The notes: generated by a model from the sequence alone, not told the origin. A stretch of DNA of 64,000 bases from Bacillota bacterium (GCA_023398375.1 JAEWSH010000054.1:32914-96913); one strand, 5' to 3'. Shown: positions 40,666 through 50,589, counted from the first letter of the stretch. Numbers and translations are program-made.

Positions 40666-41619
40666 CTAATATAATGTACATGCAACAAAATGTCCGGGTT
40701 CGACTTCCTTTAATGGGATGTCCGCTCCTCTGCATTTTTCACTGACCTTAGGACAACGCGCTGCAAATCTGCATCCTGCTTTGGGCTCAATCGGACTTGT
40801 AAGTTCCCCTCGCATAACTTCCTTCGATAATTTCTTTCCGGTCAGACTAGGAATAGGAACTGCATCCAACAGTCCTTTCGTATACGGATGAACCGGATTT
40901 TTAAATAGTACCTCTGTCGACGCATATTCCACGCACTGACCCAGATACATCACTGCAATTTCGTGACTGATATGCTTTACCACACTAAGATCATGCGTAA
41001 TAAAAATATAGGTTAGTCCTTTTTCTTCCTGTAGATCCATTAGCAGATTTAAGACTTGCGCCTGTATCGAAACGTCTAATGCCGAAACCGGTTCATCACA
41101 GACAATAAATTCAGGATTCATCGCCAAAGCTCGCCCTATTCCGATTCTTTGCCGCCTTCCGCCATCAAGTTCATGAGAATAGCTTTCCTTATATCTATCT
41201 GCAAGTCCTACGGTCTTCATGATTTCTCTGACTTTTTCTTCATATTCTTCTTTATTTTTACAAGTTTTATAAATTTTAAGAGGTTCGCCAATTAAATCCC
41301 TGACGCATTTTCTTGCATCCAGAGAAGCTGAAGGATCCTGAAAAATCATTTGCATTTTTTTTCTTACTTCTCTAATTTCCTTTGTACTGCATTTTGTAAT
41401 GTCTTTTCCGTCATAAATAATCTGTCCTTCTGTCGGTTCGTGTAAATGTAAGAGCAATCTGCCAAGCGTAGATTTTCCGCATCCTGACTCACCTACCACA
41501 CCAAGCGTCTTCCCCTTTTTTAACTGAAAATTTATACCATCGACTGCATGTAACATGCCCTTGGATGTTTTGAAATATTTTTTTAAATTTTTTACTTCCA
41601 ATAATATTTTATCTTCCAT
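40666..41619 (-). CDS. Oligopeptide-type ABC ATPase OppF
   Basis: About 317 residues from ATG 41619 (GGGAG six bases upstream); the frame open to 41670 overlaps oppD further and is less likely. Walker A GVVGESGCGKSTLG, Walker B EFIVCDEPVSALD and the Opp-type C-terminal zone with CRFAARCPKVSEKC (iron-sulphur-like Cys cluster) are present. The signature reads ELDGGRRQRIGI in place of LSGGQRQR; this variant is known to me from other clostridial OppF proteins. It partners OppD. The stop precedes the AtuA-like gene by 16 bases. Confidence 0.93.
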   Translation of the reverse strand: MEDKILLEVKNLKKYFKTSKGMLHAVDGINFQLKKGKTLGVVGESGCGKSTLGRLLLHLHEPTEGQIIYDGKDITKCSTKEIREVRKKMQMIFQDPSASLDARKCVRDLIGEPLKIYKTCKNKEEYEEKVREIMKTVGLADRYKESYSHELDGGRRQRIGIGRALAMNPEFIVCDEPVSALDVSIQAQVLNLLMDLQEEKGLTYIFITHDLSVVKHISHEIAVMYLGQCVEYASTEVLFKNPVHPYTKGLLDAVPIPSLTGKKLSKEVMRGELTSPIEPKAGCRFAARCPKVSEKCRGADIPLKEVEPGHFVACTLY

Positions 41620-42628
41620 GTTCAGCTCCCATCTGCGACCCTCCAACCTTTTTGGTACGATATCCGTCATAAAGATGGCACTTTATAAAATGAGACTCTT
41701 CGACTTCTCTCATCTGTGGCGCCTGTTTACACCTTTCTTCCGCAAATTTACATCTGTTGGCAAAACGGCATCCTGTGATTTTAATAGAAGAGTCCGGCAT
41801 CATTCCTTCAATGGTCTCTAATCTCTTTGATTCCGCATCCAGCTTTGGTATTGCATTAAATAATCCTTTTGTATACGGATGCCAGTATCTTCCACTGAAA
41901 ATCTGCTCTGCTGAACCGTATTCAATAATTTCACCTGCATACATTACAGCAACTGTTTCACATGTTTGAGCCACTACTCCAAGATCATGCGTAATTAGAA
42001 TCATGGCTGTGTTCAGGCGATTCTGTAAATCACTTATCAAACCAAGCATCTGCGCCTGTATCGTTACATCCAGTGCAGTCGTTGGTTCGTCTGCCAATAT
42101 TAACTTTGGCTCACATACAAGTGCCATGGCAATTACAATTCTCTGTTTCATGCCTCCTGAGAATTCATGCGGATACTCATTTTTTCGATTTGCCGGAATA
42201 CCTACGAGCTCCATCATCTGATCGACCTGTTCATCCAGTTCTTCCTTACTCATTTTTTCATTATGTATTTTAAGAACCTCTAAAATCTGATCACCAACTG
42301 TCATTACAGGATTTAAGCTGGACATCGGATCCTGAAATATCATAGAAACAGTATTTCCGCGCAATTTTCTGGTTTCTTCTTCGGAAATATTTAACATGTT
42401 ATTTCCATCCAGCATAATTTCTCCGGCAGTAACATATCCAATTCCTTCAGGTAATAATTTCATAATGCTAAGAGCAGTTGTTGTCTTACCCGCACCTGTT
42501 TCTCCGACAAGTCCTAGGGTTTCTCCATATCTTAACGATAAACTCAGTCCGTTCACGGCATAAACATTTGCTATTTCAGTATTATATTCCACATTAAGAT
42601 TGCTGATTTCTAGAAGCTTATTCTCCAT
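41609..42628 (-). CDS. Oligopeptide-type ABC ATPase OppD
   Basis: About 339 residues from ATG 42628 (AAGGG eight bases upstream). Walker A GLVGETGAGKTTTAL, Q-loop MIFQDPMSSLNP, signature EFSGGMKQRIVIAMAL, Walker B LILADEPTTALD and the late CRFANRCKFAEERC Cys cluster are intact. It overlaps oppF by 11 bases. With OppF it drives the OppBC-type channel for peptide-like, nickel-like or other small ligands. Confidence 0.94.
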   Translation of the reverse strand: MENKLLEISNLNVEYNTEIANVYAVNGLSLSLRYGETLGLVGETGAGKTTTALSIMKLLPEGIGYVTAGEIMLDGNNMLNISEEETRKLRGNTVSMIFQDPMSSLNPVMTVGDQILEVLKIHNEKMSKEELDEQVDQMMELVGIPANRKNEYPHEFSGGMKQRIVIAMALVCEPKLILADEPTTALDVTIQAQMLGLISDLQNRLNTAMILITHDLGVVAQTCETVAVMYAGEIIEYGSAEQIFSGRYWHPYTKGLFNAIPKLDAESKRLETIEGMMPDSSIKITGCRFANRCKFAEERCKQAPQMREVEESHFIKCHLYDGYRTKKVGGSQMGAEHGR

Positions 42629-42659
42629 ATTGCATACCCTTTCTCTTTCATTATATGTA

Positions 42660-43544
42660 TCAATGCTTCTTACGCTTTGCGCCAAGTGTTCCTCTGAGCT
42701 TCGGATCTAATGCATCTCGTAATGCATCTCCGATCATATTGAAGCATAAAACAACAAGCATAATAAATATTCCAGGTGCAATCGCAATAACAGGCGATGA
42801 ATTCATGAACTTGTATCCATCATTCACCATACTCCCCCAACTTGCTGTAGGTGGATTGATCCCCATACCTAAAAAGCTTAATGCTGCCTCATTCAATATT
42901 GCACTTCCCAAATTCATGGTCATCAATACAATATTAGCTGAAATGCAATTCGGAAATATATGTGTGATCGCATTTCTCACCCTGGAAGCACCACATAGTG
43001 TCCCAGCCGTTATATAATCCATTTCTCTGACCGTTAATACTTGTCCTCTCGTAACACGTGCATAAATTGGAATCATACAGATTCCGATGGCCAAACATAT
43101 ATTTCCTAATCCTTTTCCAAAAATACTTCCTAAAAATAGTGCCATAATGATCATGGGTACTGACATCATAGCATCCATAATCCGCATAATGATGGCATCT
43201 GTAATACCTCCAACCATACCCGCTATCAAACCTAACATCATTCCAATGCCGCCTGCAATCATTACAGAGACCAAACCAACCGTAAATGATATTCTTCCGC
43301 CATAAATAATTCTTGAAAGGACATCTCGCCCCATAGAATCTGTTCCAAATATATGTTCCATCGAAACGCCCTTCAACATATTGACCAAATCTTGTTTGTT
43401 AGGATCATATGGTGCAACTATTGGTGCAAAAACAGCCGAAAAAATTAATATTGCTAAAATGATCATGCATGCAACTACTGATTTTCTGGCAAGAAGCACT
43501 CGGACAATTCTGGAATTCTTAATCTTATTCTTTCTTTTACTCAT
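42660..43544 (-). CDS. Oligopeptide-type ABC permease OppC
   Basis: A 294-residue membrane protein with about six segments. The N-terminal cytoplasmic RKNKIKNSRIVRVLLARKS is followed by the first segment; FGTDSMGRDVLSRIIYG is the usual OppC motif and the EAA loop is near MDYITAGTLCGASRVRNAITHIFPN. AAAGGAG lies nine bases before the ATG. It forms the channel with the OppB-type permease encoded just upstream. Confidence 0.93.
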   Translation of the reverse strand: MSKRKNKIKNSRIVRVLLARKSVVACMIILAILIFSAVFAPIVAPYDPNKQDLVNMLKGVSMEHIFGTDSMGRDVLSRIIYGGRISFTVGLVSVMIAGGIGMMLGLIAGMVGGITDAIIMRIMDAMMSVPMIIMALFLGSIFGKGLGNICLAIGICMIPIYARVTRGQVLTVREMDYITAGTLCGASRVRNAITHIFPNCISANIVLMTMNLGSAILNEAALSFLGMGINPPTASWGSMVNDGYKFMNSSPVIAIAPGIFIMLVVLCFNMIGDALRDALDPKLRGTLGAKRKKH

Positions 43545-43573
43545 TCCATTTTCTCCTTTATCTGTCTGTGTAG

Positions 43574-44530
43574 TTACGCATTTCTTATTCTTGGATCAAT
43601 AATTCCATATAATATATCTACGATAAGATTACATAGTGCTACAGCAATAGAAATAATTAATACGCCATTTTCTACTACCATAAAATCTTTTCCCTGAATG
43701 GATGTGATCATCAGATTTCCCAAGCCCGGAACTACAAAAATACTTTCTACCAAGACCGTACCACCGATCATTCCTCCAAGCTGAACACCCATAATCGTAA
43801 TGATCGGAATGAGTGCATTTCTAAGCTGATGCTTAAAAATAATCGCTCTTTGTCCAAGCCCTTTTGCTCTCGCTGTGGTCACATAATCCTGTCTGATAAC
43901 TTCTAACATCGAAGAACGAGTCTGTCTGGCAAACTGTGCTAATGGTCCCATTGCTAACACAATCATTGGTAAGATTAAATGTCTGAACCACTCTCCAGCT
44001 CCTTCTTTTATTGGAACATATCCAGAAGTAGGTAAAATTTTTAATTTAAGTCCGCAAACCAGGATAAGAATCATTCCAAACCAAAACATTGGCATTGACA
44101 TACCTATGTTAGAAAAAAAGGAAATCATGGAATCAATCGCGCTGCCTCTTTTTATAGCCGCAATGATTCCGAGCGTGACTCCTACTATTACTGCCAGAAT
44201 AAATGCCGGAAGTGTAACGGAAAGTGTAACTTTTAATCTTTGAAATATTACCTCCGATATTTCTTTTTGAAGTATTACAGAACGTCCCATCTCACCATGA
44301 AATAGGCCTTGAATCCATTTTAGATATTGAATTATAACTGGTTTGTCGTATCCAAAAAGTTTTGTATAATGTGCAATCTGTTCTTCTGACGCACTTGCTC
44401 CCAGAAAGTTTGCAATGGGATCTCCCGGTACTAGCTGCATAAGTAAGAATACCAATAATGTAACTATTAATATTACAAGAATAGACTGGACAATTCGTTT
44501 TACTATCATTTTAACTAGTTTATTTTGCAC
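43574..44530 (-). CDS. Oligopeptide-type ABC permease OppB
   Basis: About 318 residues. The frame opens at ATG 44548, but a strong TTGGAGG site lies inside that extension and seven bases before GTG 44530, which is the better start (MQNKLVKMIVKRIVQS). Six membrane segments; the family motifs QLVPGDPIANFLG and, in the EAA loop, YVTTARAKGLGQRAIIFKHQLRNALIP are intact, with VESIFVVPGLGNLM at the end. Second gene of the operon after the binding protein. Confidence 0.92.
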   Translation of the reverse strand: MQNKLVKMIVKRIVQSILVILIVTLLVFLLMQLVPGDPIANFLGASASEEQIAHYTKLFGYDKPVIIQYLKWIQGLFHGEMGRSVILQKEISEVIFQRLKVTLSVTLPAFILAVIVGVTLGIIAAIKRGSAIDSMISFFSNIGMSMPMFWFGMILILVCGLKLKILPTSGYVPIKEGAGEWFRHLILPMIVLAMGPLAQFARQTRSSMLEVIRQDYVTTARAKGLGQRAIIFKHQLRNALIPIITIMGVQLGGMIGGTVLVESIFVVPGLGNLMITSIQGKDFMVVENGVLIISIAVALCNLIVDILYGIIDPRIRNA

Positions 44531-44602
44531 TGATAAACCTCCAATCATTTAATCGTCAGAAGATACTTAACAGTACCTTCTGACAATACAGTTACTTTAT
44601 CT

Positions 44603-46243
44603 TTATTTATTTAACCAGCAATTCTCAATATTCCATGTACTTGAGTTGCAAACACCACATTCATCATCAATTACATAATCATATTTAATATTAGGCTCAT
44701 TCTGTACGAAAATAGGTTTTCCAAATAGAGCCAGACCTGTTTCTCCATTGTAAAGTAACTCTTGCATCTCATGTTCTAATTTAACTTTCTCTTCATCCGT
44801 CGGAGCTGTTCTGATTTTCTCAAGCAATTCCATGGCTTCCTCCGGATGTTGAATGCCTTTTGCATAAAAAGCACCGTCTTTATCCAAATGACGTCCCATA
44901 TATAATCCAAGATCTGGAGCTATCGATGCAAAATGACCCATAATGCCTTTCCATGTTCCAGTCATATATAGCTTTGATCCTGCACTTTCGTCTACCAGAT
45001 CGAGCTGACAGCGAATTCCAACTTCTGTAAGCATATTGGCTGCTGCTGTAAACATATCTTTATTTCCTGCATCGGTGGTCAACACTGTATCAAAACCATC
45101 CGGATATCCTGCTTCTTTCAATAATTCCTTTGCCTTCTCAGGATTATATTCACAAGCAACTAAATTTTCATCATAAGTAACCGAACCTGGTGCTGCCCAT
45201 TGGTTGGTGGGCTGGATCAGACCATAACCTAAAGCAGTACATAACGCTTCCGTATCTAATGCGTAGCACATTGCTCTTCTTACTTTTTCATCTGCAAATG
45301 GTGAATTCTCAGCGGCGCTATTCGGAATCAATCCTGTCATAACTAAACCTTGACCGGATGTATTCTTATTCACAACATACTTTCCGGTATTAATCAGATC
45401 ATTTGCTATTGTGAGATTATTCATATGTACCATATCATACTCATTTGCTTCAAATGCCGATGCCCTTGTTGTAGGCTCTGAAACCATATCTATTTTTACC
45501 CCATCTAAATACGGCTTTCCCTCCTGCCAGTAATTTGGATTTTTCTCATAGGTCACAGAAATTCCGGATTGAAAATCCGTTACCTGGAACGCTCCTGTTC
45601 CGCAAGAGGAATTTCTAAGTGCGTCTACATCTTCTAATGCTTTTGGGGACATATAGTAAACAAAAAATCCTACTGATTCAAAGGTAGAAGAATTCCAATT
45701 ATTTAAAATCATTTTGATATGCGTATCATCTATTACTTCACAACTTTTAATATTCTTTACTTCATTTCGCTCGCATTTCTGATATTCTTCGATATTGGTT
45801 TTTACAGCATCTGCGTTAAACGCAGTACCATCTGCAAATGTTACTCCTTCACGAAGTGTCCATGTAATACTTGGTTCTTCCGGATCTGTTTCCCATTCTG
45901 TCGCCAGTTTAGGTATTACCTTTCCTTGTTCGTCATAATAAATTAATGACTCATAAGCAGTCGTTAAATACACCAGACCTGCATTATTGGTAATCTCCGG
46001 TGTATACCCTGGTGTTGAACATGTAATATGTGTCGCATACTTCAGCGTACCGCCATACTTTGGTTCACCAATATTTGTTTGTGTTTCAGCCGCGTTTGCA
46101 GTATCTGCACTTGTCTGGCTCTCTGCTTCGCTGCTTGCCGCATTGTCTGCACTTTTCGCAGAATCTTGGCTGCCTCCACATCCGGTAAGTAATGACGCTA
46201 CCATCGCGACACTCATAATAATACCCAATACTTTCTTCTTCAT
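44603..46243 (-). CDS. Extracellular solute-binding lipoprotein, family 5
   Basis: A 546-residue lipoprotein: signal MKKKVLGIIMSVAMVASLL, lipobox LTGC, Ser/Ala/Glu-rich linker (about 25-60), then an SBP_bac_5 fold starting near GGTLKYATHITCSTPGY. Conserved ATEWETDPEEPSITWTLREGVTFADGTAFNA and the C-terminal YNGETGLALFGKPIF fit the family. It starts the LacI-controlled operon and catches the substrate for OppBCDF. Family 5 proteins bind peptides, but also sugars, metals and opines, so the ligand is open. AAAGGAG precedes the ATG. Confidence 0.93.
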   Translation of the reverse strand: MKKKVLGIIMSVAMVASLLTGCGGSQDSAKSADNAASSEAESQTSADTANAAETQTNIGEPKYGGTLKYATHITCSTPGYTPEITNNAGLVYLTTAYESLIYYDEQGKVIPKLATEWETDPEEPSITWTLREGVTFADGTAFNADAVKTNIEEYQKCERNEVKNIKSCEVIDDTHIKMILNNWNSSTFESVGFFVYYMSPKALEDVDALRNSSCGTGAFQVTDFQSGISVTYEKNPNYWQEGKPYLDGVKIDMVSEPTTRASAFEANEYDMVHMNNLTIANDLINTGKYVVNKNTSGQGLVMTGLIPNSAAENSPFADEKVRRAMCYALDTEALCTALGYGLIQPTNQWAAPGSVTYDENLVACEYNPEKAKELLKEAGYPDGFDTVLTTDAGNKDMFTAAANMLTEVGIRCQLDLVDESAGSKLYMTGTWKGIMGHFASIAPDLGLYMGRHLDKDGAFYAKGIQHPEEAMELLEKIRTAPTDEEKVKLEHEMQELLYNGETGLALFGKPIFVQNEPNIKYDYVIDDECGVCNSSTWNIENCWLNK

Positions 46244-46271
46244 ATTCCTTCTCCTTTATAATATTGACAAA

Positions 46272-46296
46272 TTAAACGTATTAGTTAAACGTTTAA
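46272..46296. promoter_or_regulatory. Twin LacI-type operators
   Basis: TTAAACGTATTA at 46272-46283 (imperfect) and TTAAACGTTTAA at 46285-46296 (perfect palindrome) lie between the -10 element and the binding-protein start. The central CG with flanking A/T symmetry is typical of LacI-family sites. The regulator encoded at 46434-47459 is the likely ligand-responsive repressor. Confidence 0.7.
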
Positions 46297-46315
46297 TTTG
46301 TGTTTATTTAACATT

Positions 46316-46343
46316 ATTATACATTGACATTAAAAAAGTGCAA
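46316..46343 (-). promoter_or_regulatory. Sigma-A promoter of the Opp-AtuA-CaiB-CocE operon
   Basis: On the minus strand TTGCAC (46343-46338), 16 bases, TATAAT (46321-46316). The two operators lie just downstream, where a bound repressor would block initiation or early elongation. The -35 lies within the 3' arm of the lacI terminator. Confidence 0.65.
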
Positions 46344-46369
46344 CTATTTTCGTCATAATAGTTGCACTT
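46334..46369 (-). terminator. Terminator of the lacI-type gene
   Basis: AAGTGCAACTATT (46336-46348) and AATAGTTGCACTT (46357-46369) form a perfect 13-bp stem; on the minus strand it is followed by TTTTAATG. It insulates the operon from read-through of the regulator gene. Confidence 0.75.
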
Positions 46370-46433
46370 TCGTCACAATCAACAAATTCATTTTTCAAAT
46401 CACACCGTTTGGTTTTTAATTTTTGTTAACTTT

Positions 46434-47459
46434 CTACAAACTTTTTATTTCTTTGGGACAGCTTTCTCTTTCTTTAAATTCTATCGGGACTTTTATTCTT
46501 ACGATTTCTCTTTGATTAAAATTTAATATTTTATACAAAAGAGAGATACATTTCTTTCCCATATCCTCAATTGGAATCTTTACAACAGAAAGTGATGGGA
46601 TTGCATATTCTTCCTGCTCATCCTCTGCACTACCGATCGAAATCACCTTTATTTCCTCCGGAACTTTTATATTTCTCTCATAAAAGGCTCTTAAAACTCC
46701 TAATGCGATGGAATCCGATGTACAAAAAACACTATCACAACTGAGTCCTTTATCAAAATATTTATTGATTGCCTGAAAGCCTCCGCTAATGGTATCATCA
46801 GCGCTGATTTTATGAGGTTTAGGCAAATTGTAGGAACTGATTTTTTCCTGGAACTGGGATGTCCTCAGATTCATACCTGAAAATCTGGCTTTTGAGGCTA
46901 TAATTAAAGAATTGGTACATTTATTATCTATGAAAGCCTGTGCCGCCTTCTCTCCTAATTCTCTGTCATCAACATTTACGGTACAATAAAAATCCGAATA
47001 TCTATTATAAATTACCAATGCTTTGTTTAATTTTATATGATTGATATATTCCATATCCTTTTCTGATGCGTTGCACAAAATTATTCCATGGCACATCTTA
47101 AGTGTTCTATCCGTCATCGCTTCCTGTAAATGATCATTTTGATATGGTTTTATGGTTATTTCACAATTCAATTTTTTCCTTAAAATTTCTTCTTGTAATC
47201 CTCTTAAAAAGCGAATCATAATTCTATCACGTTTATCCGTTGTCCAAAAAATAGTAATATAATATTTATTGCTTTCTTCTAAATCACTTCTTAAAGTTCT
47301 GGCTAATATATTGGGCTGATATCCTAATTCCCTGACAGTTTCCCAGACCTTTTCCTGTGTTGCCTTGGATATTTTCTTTTCAATACATTTATCATTTAAT
47401 ACAAATGAAACAGTTGCTACAGATACTCCCGCTTTTTCTGCAATGTCTTTAATTGTCAT
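46434..47459 (-). CDS. LacI-family transcriptional regulator
   Basis: About 341 residues from ATG 47459 (AGGAGG, then six bases), giving the standard N-terminus MTIKDIAEKAGVSVATVSFVLN with the helix-turn-helix at about 4-23 and the hinge helix near PNILARTLRSD. The rest is a Peripla_BP_3-like ligand domain (KALVIYNRY; DSVFCTSDSIALGVLRA; IPSLSVVKIPIEDMG). It lies directly upstream of the Opp operon, which carries two LacI-type operators, and probably represses it until the substrate or a product binds. Confidence 0.92.
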   Translation of the reverse strand: MTIKDIAEKAGVSVATVSFVLNDKCIEKKISKATQEKVWETVRELGYQPNILARTLRSDLEESNKYYITIFWTTDKRDRIMIRFLRGLQEEILRKKLNCEITIKPYQNDHLQEAMTDRTLKMCHGIILCNASEKDMEYINHIKLNKALVIYNRYSDFYCTVNVDDRELGEKAAQAFIDNKCTNSLIIASKARFSGMNLRTSQFQEKISSYNLPKPHKISADDTISGGFQAINKYFDKGLSCDSVFCTSDSIALGVLRAFYERNIKVPEEIKVISIGSAEDEQEEYAIPSLSVVKIPIEDMGKKCISLLYKILNFNQREIVRIKVPIEFKERESCPKEIKSL

Positions 47460-47492
47460 GCAGCCCCTCCTAAACAAATAGATTCTCTATTA

Positions 47493-47763
47493 GGATTCAA
47501 GTGTCAAAAGCTTATGTATTTGAGTTCGTCAATTTGCACAATTTATGTTAATGCATAATGATACACAACATAGTTCATTCGCAACACGCTCCCGCTTGGA
47601 TTCAGCACGCAATGGTACATAAGAGCATAAAATACATGCTCTAAGTACCAGCGGCTTCATACAGTTGCTCACTAAACTACGTTGTGCATCAATTTTTGTT
47701 TTGTAAGTATATGTGCAAATTGACGAAGCCAAGTTCTATGCTAGGCTTTTGACACCTGAATCC
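47493..47763 (-). repeat. Type 2 structured repeat element, copy B (complete)
   Basis: Terminal inverted repeats GGATTCAAGTGTCAAAAGC (47493-47511) and 47745-47763 differ at one position. Inside are the arms GTTCGTCAATTTGCACA (about 47525-47540) against the copy near 47712-47736, the middle stem TGATACACAACATAGTT (47559-47575) against 47675-47691, and the inner hairpin GGTACATAAGAGCAT (47614-47628) against 47636-47649. It is closely similar to copy A. Two middle-stem changes relative to copy A become G.U pairs when the minus strand is the RNA. TA at both outer edges could be a target duplication. Confidence 0.78.
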
Positions 47764-48018
47764 TATTATTAGTATAACGCATCTATTTTAATTTGTATAT
47801 TGCATAGTTCATAATACGTGGTTTATGGGTATGAAATAATTCGGACACGCTTCGCGAGTTTCGATAGTTTCAGCGGCAGTCGCCAAATACGAGCTAGTTT
47901 GCATTTGGCTCGTTGCTTGCGTAAATAAAAAACGCCTTCAGAATGAACATTCTGAAAAGCGTTTTTTCTATTCATCTGAGAAGCGCAAAAACTGCACTTC
48001 TCTTTTTCACTTGATATA
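47764..48018. other. Non-coding stretch after the hydratase gene
   Basis: Holds the hydratase terminator (47927-47967), a small hairpin CCAAAT-ATTTGG at about 47883-47908 and a short GAGAAG/CTTCTC hairpin near 47979-48004. No gene is supported. Confidence 0.5.
47927..47967 (-). terminator. Terminator of the aconitase-family hydratase gene
   Basis: AAAAAACGCCTTCAGAATG pairs with CATTCTGAAAAGCGTTTTTT around an AA loop; on the minus strand the stem runs into GGCGTTTTTTATTT. Strong in both directions. Confidence 0.8.
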
Positions 48019-50310
48019 TTAATCGACACGGTTATAGTTAATGAGACAGCCCTTCAGTATGATCTTGCGTTCTTCATCTGTCAGTTCTCCTAATTGCAAT
48101 GTAAATGCTGTAAGACCGCTTTCTTTTATCACATATGCTGAAATCTCTTTTTGTTTTTCTTCTACTGCTTTCTTAATATTCGGAATAAAAAGATAGTCTT
48201 TATTTTGGAATGGCAGATCTCCTTTTTCAATTAAGAATGGAAGCATGCCCCAGTTAATTAAGTTGGAACGATATCTCTTTGTCGCATATTCTGTTGCAAT
48301 ATTAGCCCATCCGCCAAGTACTTTTTGACAGGAAGCAGCCTGCTCTCTGGCCGATCCATCTCCAGGCTTTACTGCAAAAATAGTAGATCCGAATCCAGTG
48401 TTCTGCTGATCTGCATTCTCGAACTCTTTATGGATTGCTTCAAAAAGAGAATCCGCAGCAGGGTATGCCTTAGCTACATCCTCGCCTAGTTCTCTTGCTT
48501 TCTCAGCCGTCTGTACTTCTTTTGCGAGTCCTACATAGGCAGGATCTTTACGGGACAATGTAAATTCTGCAAGTCCAAGAGGATTGGAACGGTAAGACGA
48601 TGTCTCCCCTGATGGAATCAATTCATCTGTTGTCGTAACCGGATCGTGAATCTCTGAAACTACACGTAATATCAAATGATCCGGTAAATTACTCATTGCA
48701 GGCCAATCTTTGATATTTGGTCCGAATTTTACTTCCACACTTTTGTCAGCAACACCCTTTGAATCGAATACACGGTTCTCATAAATAGATTTATCAAAAA
48801 AGTATTTATATTGGTTCCATGTACCGTCAACATCTGTAGCCGCGGTTAAGAATCCTTTATTTGCCGCGGTTGCTGCAATGGATCTTGCATCCATAAGTGC
48901 AACAGATGAAATCTGACCATTTTGCAATTTAGATCCTTCTCTGTTGGGGAAGTTTCTGGTCGAATGTCTGATACTGAAGGCATTATTTGCCGGCGTGTCT
49001 CCTGCCCCAAAGCAAGGACCGCAAAATGCTGTTTTCACGATCGCACCTGTCTGCAACAATTTTGCAGCACAGCCATTTTTTATGAGTTCCATATAAATAG
49101 GCGTAGATGCCGGATATACACTAAGTGAGAATTCATCTGGTCCAATACTTGTTCCTGCCAGGATATCAGCTGCTGCACAGATGTTCTCGAACCCACCACC
49201 AGCGCATCCTGCGATAATGCCTTGTTCTACGTATAATTTACCATCTATAATTTTATCTGTTAATTTGTAATCTACGGCTCCGTCAAGACTTATGAATGCC
49301 TTTTGTTCCACATCATGTAAAACATCTTTCAAATTTGCAATTACTTCTTCAATTGTATACACATTACTAGGGTGGAATGGCATAGCAATCATCGGTCTTA
49401 TCTTGCTGAGATCTACCTGAATCATACCATCATAATAAGTCACTTCACCTGGATTCAATTCTGCAAAATCCCCGCATCGTCCGTGTATATCATAGAATTC
49501 TCTGATCTTATCATCTGTTTTCCAGATAGAAGACAGACATGTTGTCTCCGTAGTCATAACATCGATGCCAATTCTGAAATCAGCACTTAAAGATGCAATT
49601 CCAGGTCCTACAAATTCCATGACTTTATTTTTCACATAACCATTACTGAAAACTGCACCAATAATTGCAAGTGCCACATCCTGAGGACCTACACCTTTCA
49701 TTGGAGTACCTGTCATATACACACCAACTACTTCCGGCATGTTGATATCATACGTCTGATTCAATAACTGTTTTACAAGTTCCGGTCCGCCTTCGCCCAT
49801 TGCCATGGTACCCAATGCACCATAACGGGTATGGCTGTCTGAACCGAGCAGCATTCTGCCTCCGCCTGCAAGCATTTCTCTTGCAAACTGGTGAATAACT
49901 GCCTGGTGCGGCGGTACATATACTCCGCCGTATCTCTTCGCACAGGTAAGACCAAATACATGATCATCTTCATTTATCGTTCCGCCAACTGCACAAAGTG
50001 AGTTATGGCAGTTCGTCAATACGTACGGCACCGGAAACTTTTCAAGTCCTGATGCACGTGCTGTCTGAATAATACCAACAAAAGTAATATCATGCGAAGT
50101 CAACTTATCAAATTTGATTTTTAACTTGTCCATGTTATCAGATGTATTATGTTCTTCCAGAATACCATATGCAATCGTATCCTTAGCTGCTGCTTCTTTG
50201 GTGATTTCCACTCCAGTCTTACTCTTAATCGCTGATAAAGCTTCCGCATTATCAGGAATAATTTCTGTTCCATTTAAAAGGTATGCGCCACCTTCGAATA
50301 ATGTAACCAT
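48019..50310 (-). CDS. Aconitase-family hydratase
   Basis: About 763 residues from ATG 50310 (AGGAGG five to six bases upstream). A member of the aconitase superfamily with a [4Fe-4S] cluster: [35 protein letters not shown] and the CxxC pair in [11 protein letters not shown], with a swivel domain at about 600-763. Sequence features differ from AcnA and from LeuC, and it resembles the unassigned 'hydratase' group seen in Clostridia, so citrate need not be the substrate. It stands alone with its own promoter and terminator, flanked by a type 2 repeat on one side and a type 1 repeat on the other. Confidence 0.85.
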   Translation of the reverse strand: MVTLFEGGAYLLNGTEIIPDNAEALSAIKSKTGVEITKEAAAKDTIAYGILEEHNTSDNMDKLKIKFDKLTSHDITFVGIIQTARASGLEKFPVPYVLTNCHNSLCAVGGTINEDDHVFGLTCAKRYGGVYVPPHQAVIHQFAREMLAGGGRMLLGSDSHTRYGALGTMAMGEGGPELVKQLLNQTYDINMPEVVGVYMTGTPMKGVGPQDVALAIIGAVFSNGYVKNKVMEFVGPGIASLSADFRIGIDVMTTETTCLSSIWKTDDKIREFYDIHGRCGDFAELNPGEVTYYDGMIQVDLSKIRPMIAMPFHPSNVYTIEEVIANLKDVLHDVEQKAFISLDGAVDYKLTDKIIDGKLYVEQGIIAGCAGGGFENICAAADILAGTSIGPDEFSLSVYPASTPIYMELIKNGCAAKLLQTGAIVKTAFCGPCFGAGDTPANNAFSIRHSTRNFPNREGSKLQNGQISSVALMDARSIAATAANKGFLTAATDVDGTWNQYKYFFDKSIYENRVFDSKGVADKSVEVKFGPNIKDWPAMSNLPDHLILRVVSEIHDPVTTTDELIPSGETSSYRSNPLGLAEFTLSRKDPAYVGLAKEVQTAEKARELGEDVAKAYPAADSLFEAIHKEFENADQQNTGFGSTIFAVKPGDGSAREQAASCQKVLGGWANIATEYATKRYRSNLINWGMLPFLIEKGDLPFQNKDYLFIPNIKKAVEEKQKEISAYVIKESGLTAFTLQLGELTDEERKIILKGCLINYNRVD

Positions 50311-50395
50311 GTGAATCCTCCTACTTGTGTATTTCATTTATATAGTACTTCTGTGTTTGTTCATTATCTAATTATTGCTAAGTCTAGCCTTTGTT

Positions 50396-50424
50396 ATTAT
50401 ATAGTATTCTGCCATCTTACGCAA
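50396..50424 (-). promoter_or_regulatory. Sigma-A promoter of the hydratase gene
   Basis: On the minus strand TTGCGT (50424-50419), 17 bases, TATAAT (50401-50396). The leader is about 80 bases long. Confidence 0.55.
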
Positions 50425-50589
50425 TCCATTTGTCTTGTTAATATATTAAAGTGCTTGCATATTTTAGCAGTATCAGCAACTTTTTGGATACACCAACAAC
50501 CGAATTTTCGAAATCTGAGCTGTTATTTTTTTCTAAATACAGCGCCCCACCACGACCTGATCGGTTTATCACTAAACAGTCTAAAATAA

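Noticed and set aside
40666..41619. Unusual ABC signature ELDGGRRQR in OppF as a sign of lost function
   Set aside because: I know this variant from other clostridial OppF-type ATPases, and Walker A and B are intact.
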